Part shown: piece by piece, positions 63,718-64,000 of the stretch | Layout of the letters: every line of letters begins with the position of its first letter | Numbering within the stretch: position 1 is the first letter of the stretch | Assembly: GCF_003589595.1 (NCBI RefSeq) | Contig: NW_020654080.1 | Span: forward strand, 2,456,548 to 2,520,547 | Reading direction: 5' to 3' | Length of the DNA stretch: 64,000 nt | Source of the DNA: Hyposmocoma kahamanoa | Taxonomy: Eukaryota > Arthropoda > Insecta > Lepidoptera > Cosmopterigidae | Notes under the pieces: model-generated | The model's input: only the letters and a program-made list of their open reading frames with translations | The model's database searches: none | Told to the model about the DNA's origin: nothing | Program-made: the position numbers and the translations under genes

Positions 63718-63985
63718 TTCGATATCAAGTGACGGGACCAACAAGTCGTGCGCCTGGTTAAAAGCGACACGCCTACCCATAACACTTGCAGTACACTTAA
63801 TACCTTAAATCGCAAAAATCTGAGAAGCGCTACCACTACGTTCGTCACCCTAAGACACAAAGTTGAAGAATCCCGTGCCTGCAGTTTCACACGCAGTTAT
63901 GCGAGCGTCACTTCTTGACAGCCGAATTAGTTGTAGTGGCAGCTCTTCCCTGGACAAACTCTTTCATAAAGGGCTCAACTGCTGC
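63718..63985 (-). repeat. S1 copy, nearly full length
   Basis: In reverse: CGATATCAAGTGACGGGACC, AACAAGTCGTGCGCCTGG, AAGCGACACGCCTACCC, TCACCCTAAGACACAAAGTT, GCAGCTCTTCCCTGGACAAA and AACTCTTTCATAAAGGGCTC, ending at ACTGCTGC. Confidence 0.82.
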
Positions 63986-64000
63986 AAAAAGGGCTTCTCA

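Overview
The window looks like eukaryotic nuclear DNA, most likely from a butterfly or moth (Lepidoptera). It is AT-rich, has no long open reading frames apart from transposon genes, no operons and no bacterial-type gene starts. It is filled with tRNA-derived SINEs, decayed LINEs of the jockey/CR1-like, R1-clade and other types, mariner and Tc1 transposons, and many short inverted-repeat elements (MITEs). The lepidopteran assignment is inferred from the kinds of repeats and from remembered resemblance of their coding remnants to lepidopteran elements. No search was run. I found no exon that I can assign to a host gene.

Repeat families, named here only for this window: S1, a SINE-like repeat of about 300 bp ending in a short A-run, about 20 copies. 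S2, a tRNA-derived SINE with a (TTA)n tail. S3, a tRNA-derived SINE whose best copy is bounded by long inverted repeats. MITE-A, six copies of about 286 bp with a 31-bp inverted repeat starting CATTGACTTAC and 8-bp target duplications. MITE-B, three copies of about 609 bp starting TCCGCTCACGCGAT at a TA site. MITE-C, two copies starting CATCGAGTATATAACC. A fold-back family carries the word TTTCCGGATTTAAATCGCG.

Layout. 1-6.2 kb: a retroelement protein tail, S1, a LINE C-terminus, an S2 copy split by an R1-derived insertion, and a full S3. 6.4-13.6 kb: fold-backs, MITE-B, a CG-rich MITE, an 8-bp-TSD element, MITE-A and S2. 14-16.1 kb: S1 and a broken jockey/CR1-like LINE. 16-23.5 kb: mostly unassigned AT-rich sequence, an R1-clade 3' end, a 1.3-kb TA-flanked element with repeated end motifs, and a deleted mariner. 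23.5-36 kb: LINE 3' ends, S3 copies with nested elements, fold-backs, and clustered S1 and S2. 36-50 kb: LINE C-termini, four MITE-A, two MITE-B and two MITE-C copies, and a three-layer nest at 44.1-44.9 kb. 50-54.3 kb: a copia-like Gag relic and a nearly intact Tc1 transposon inside an S1. 54-64 kb: unassigned sequence, a degraded LINE with an internal tandem duplication, S2, S1, S3 and the sixth MITE-A.

The most informative signals are insertions whose target duplications are still exact and whose filled site can be read in another repeat. These give a relative order: S1 and S2 are old; Tc1, MITE-A, MITE-B and the fold-backs landed in them later. Nothing suggests a CRISPR array, gene cluster or other cellular system. 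The novelty lies in transposon families and their nesting.
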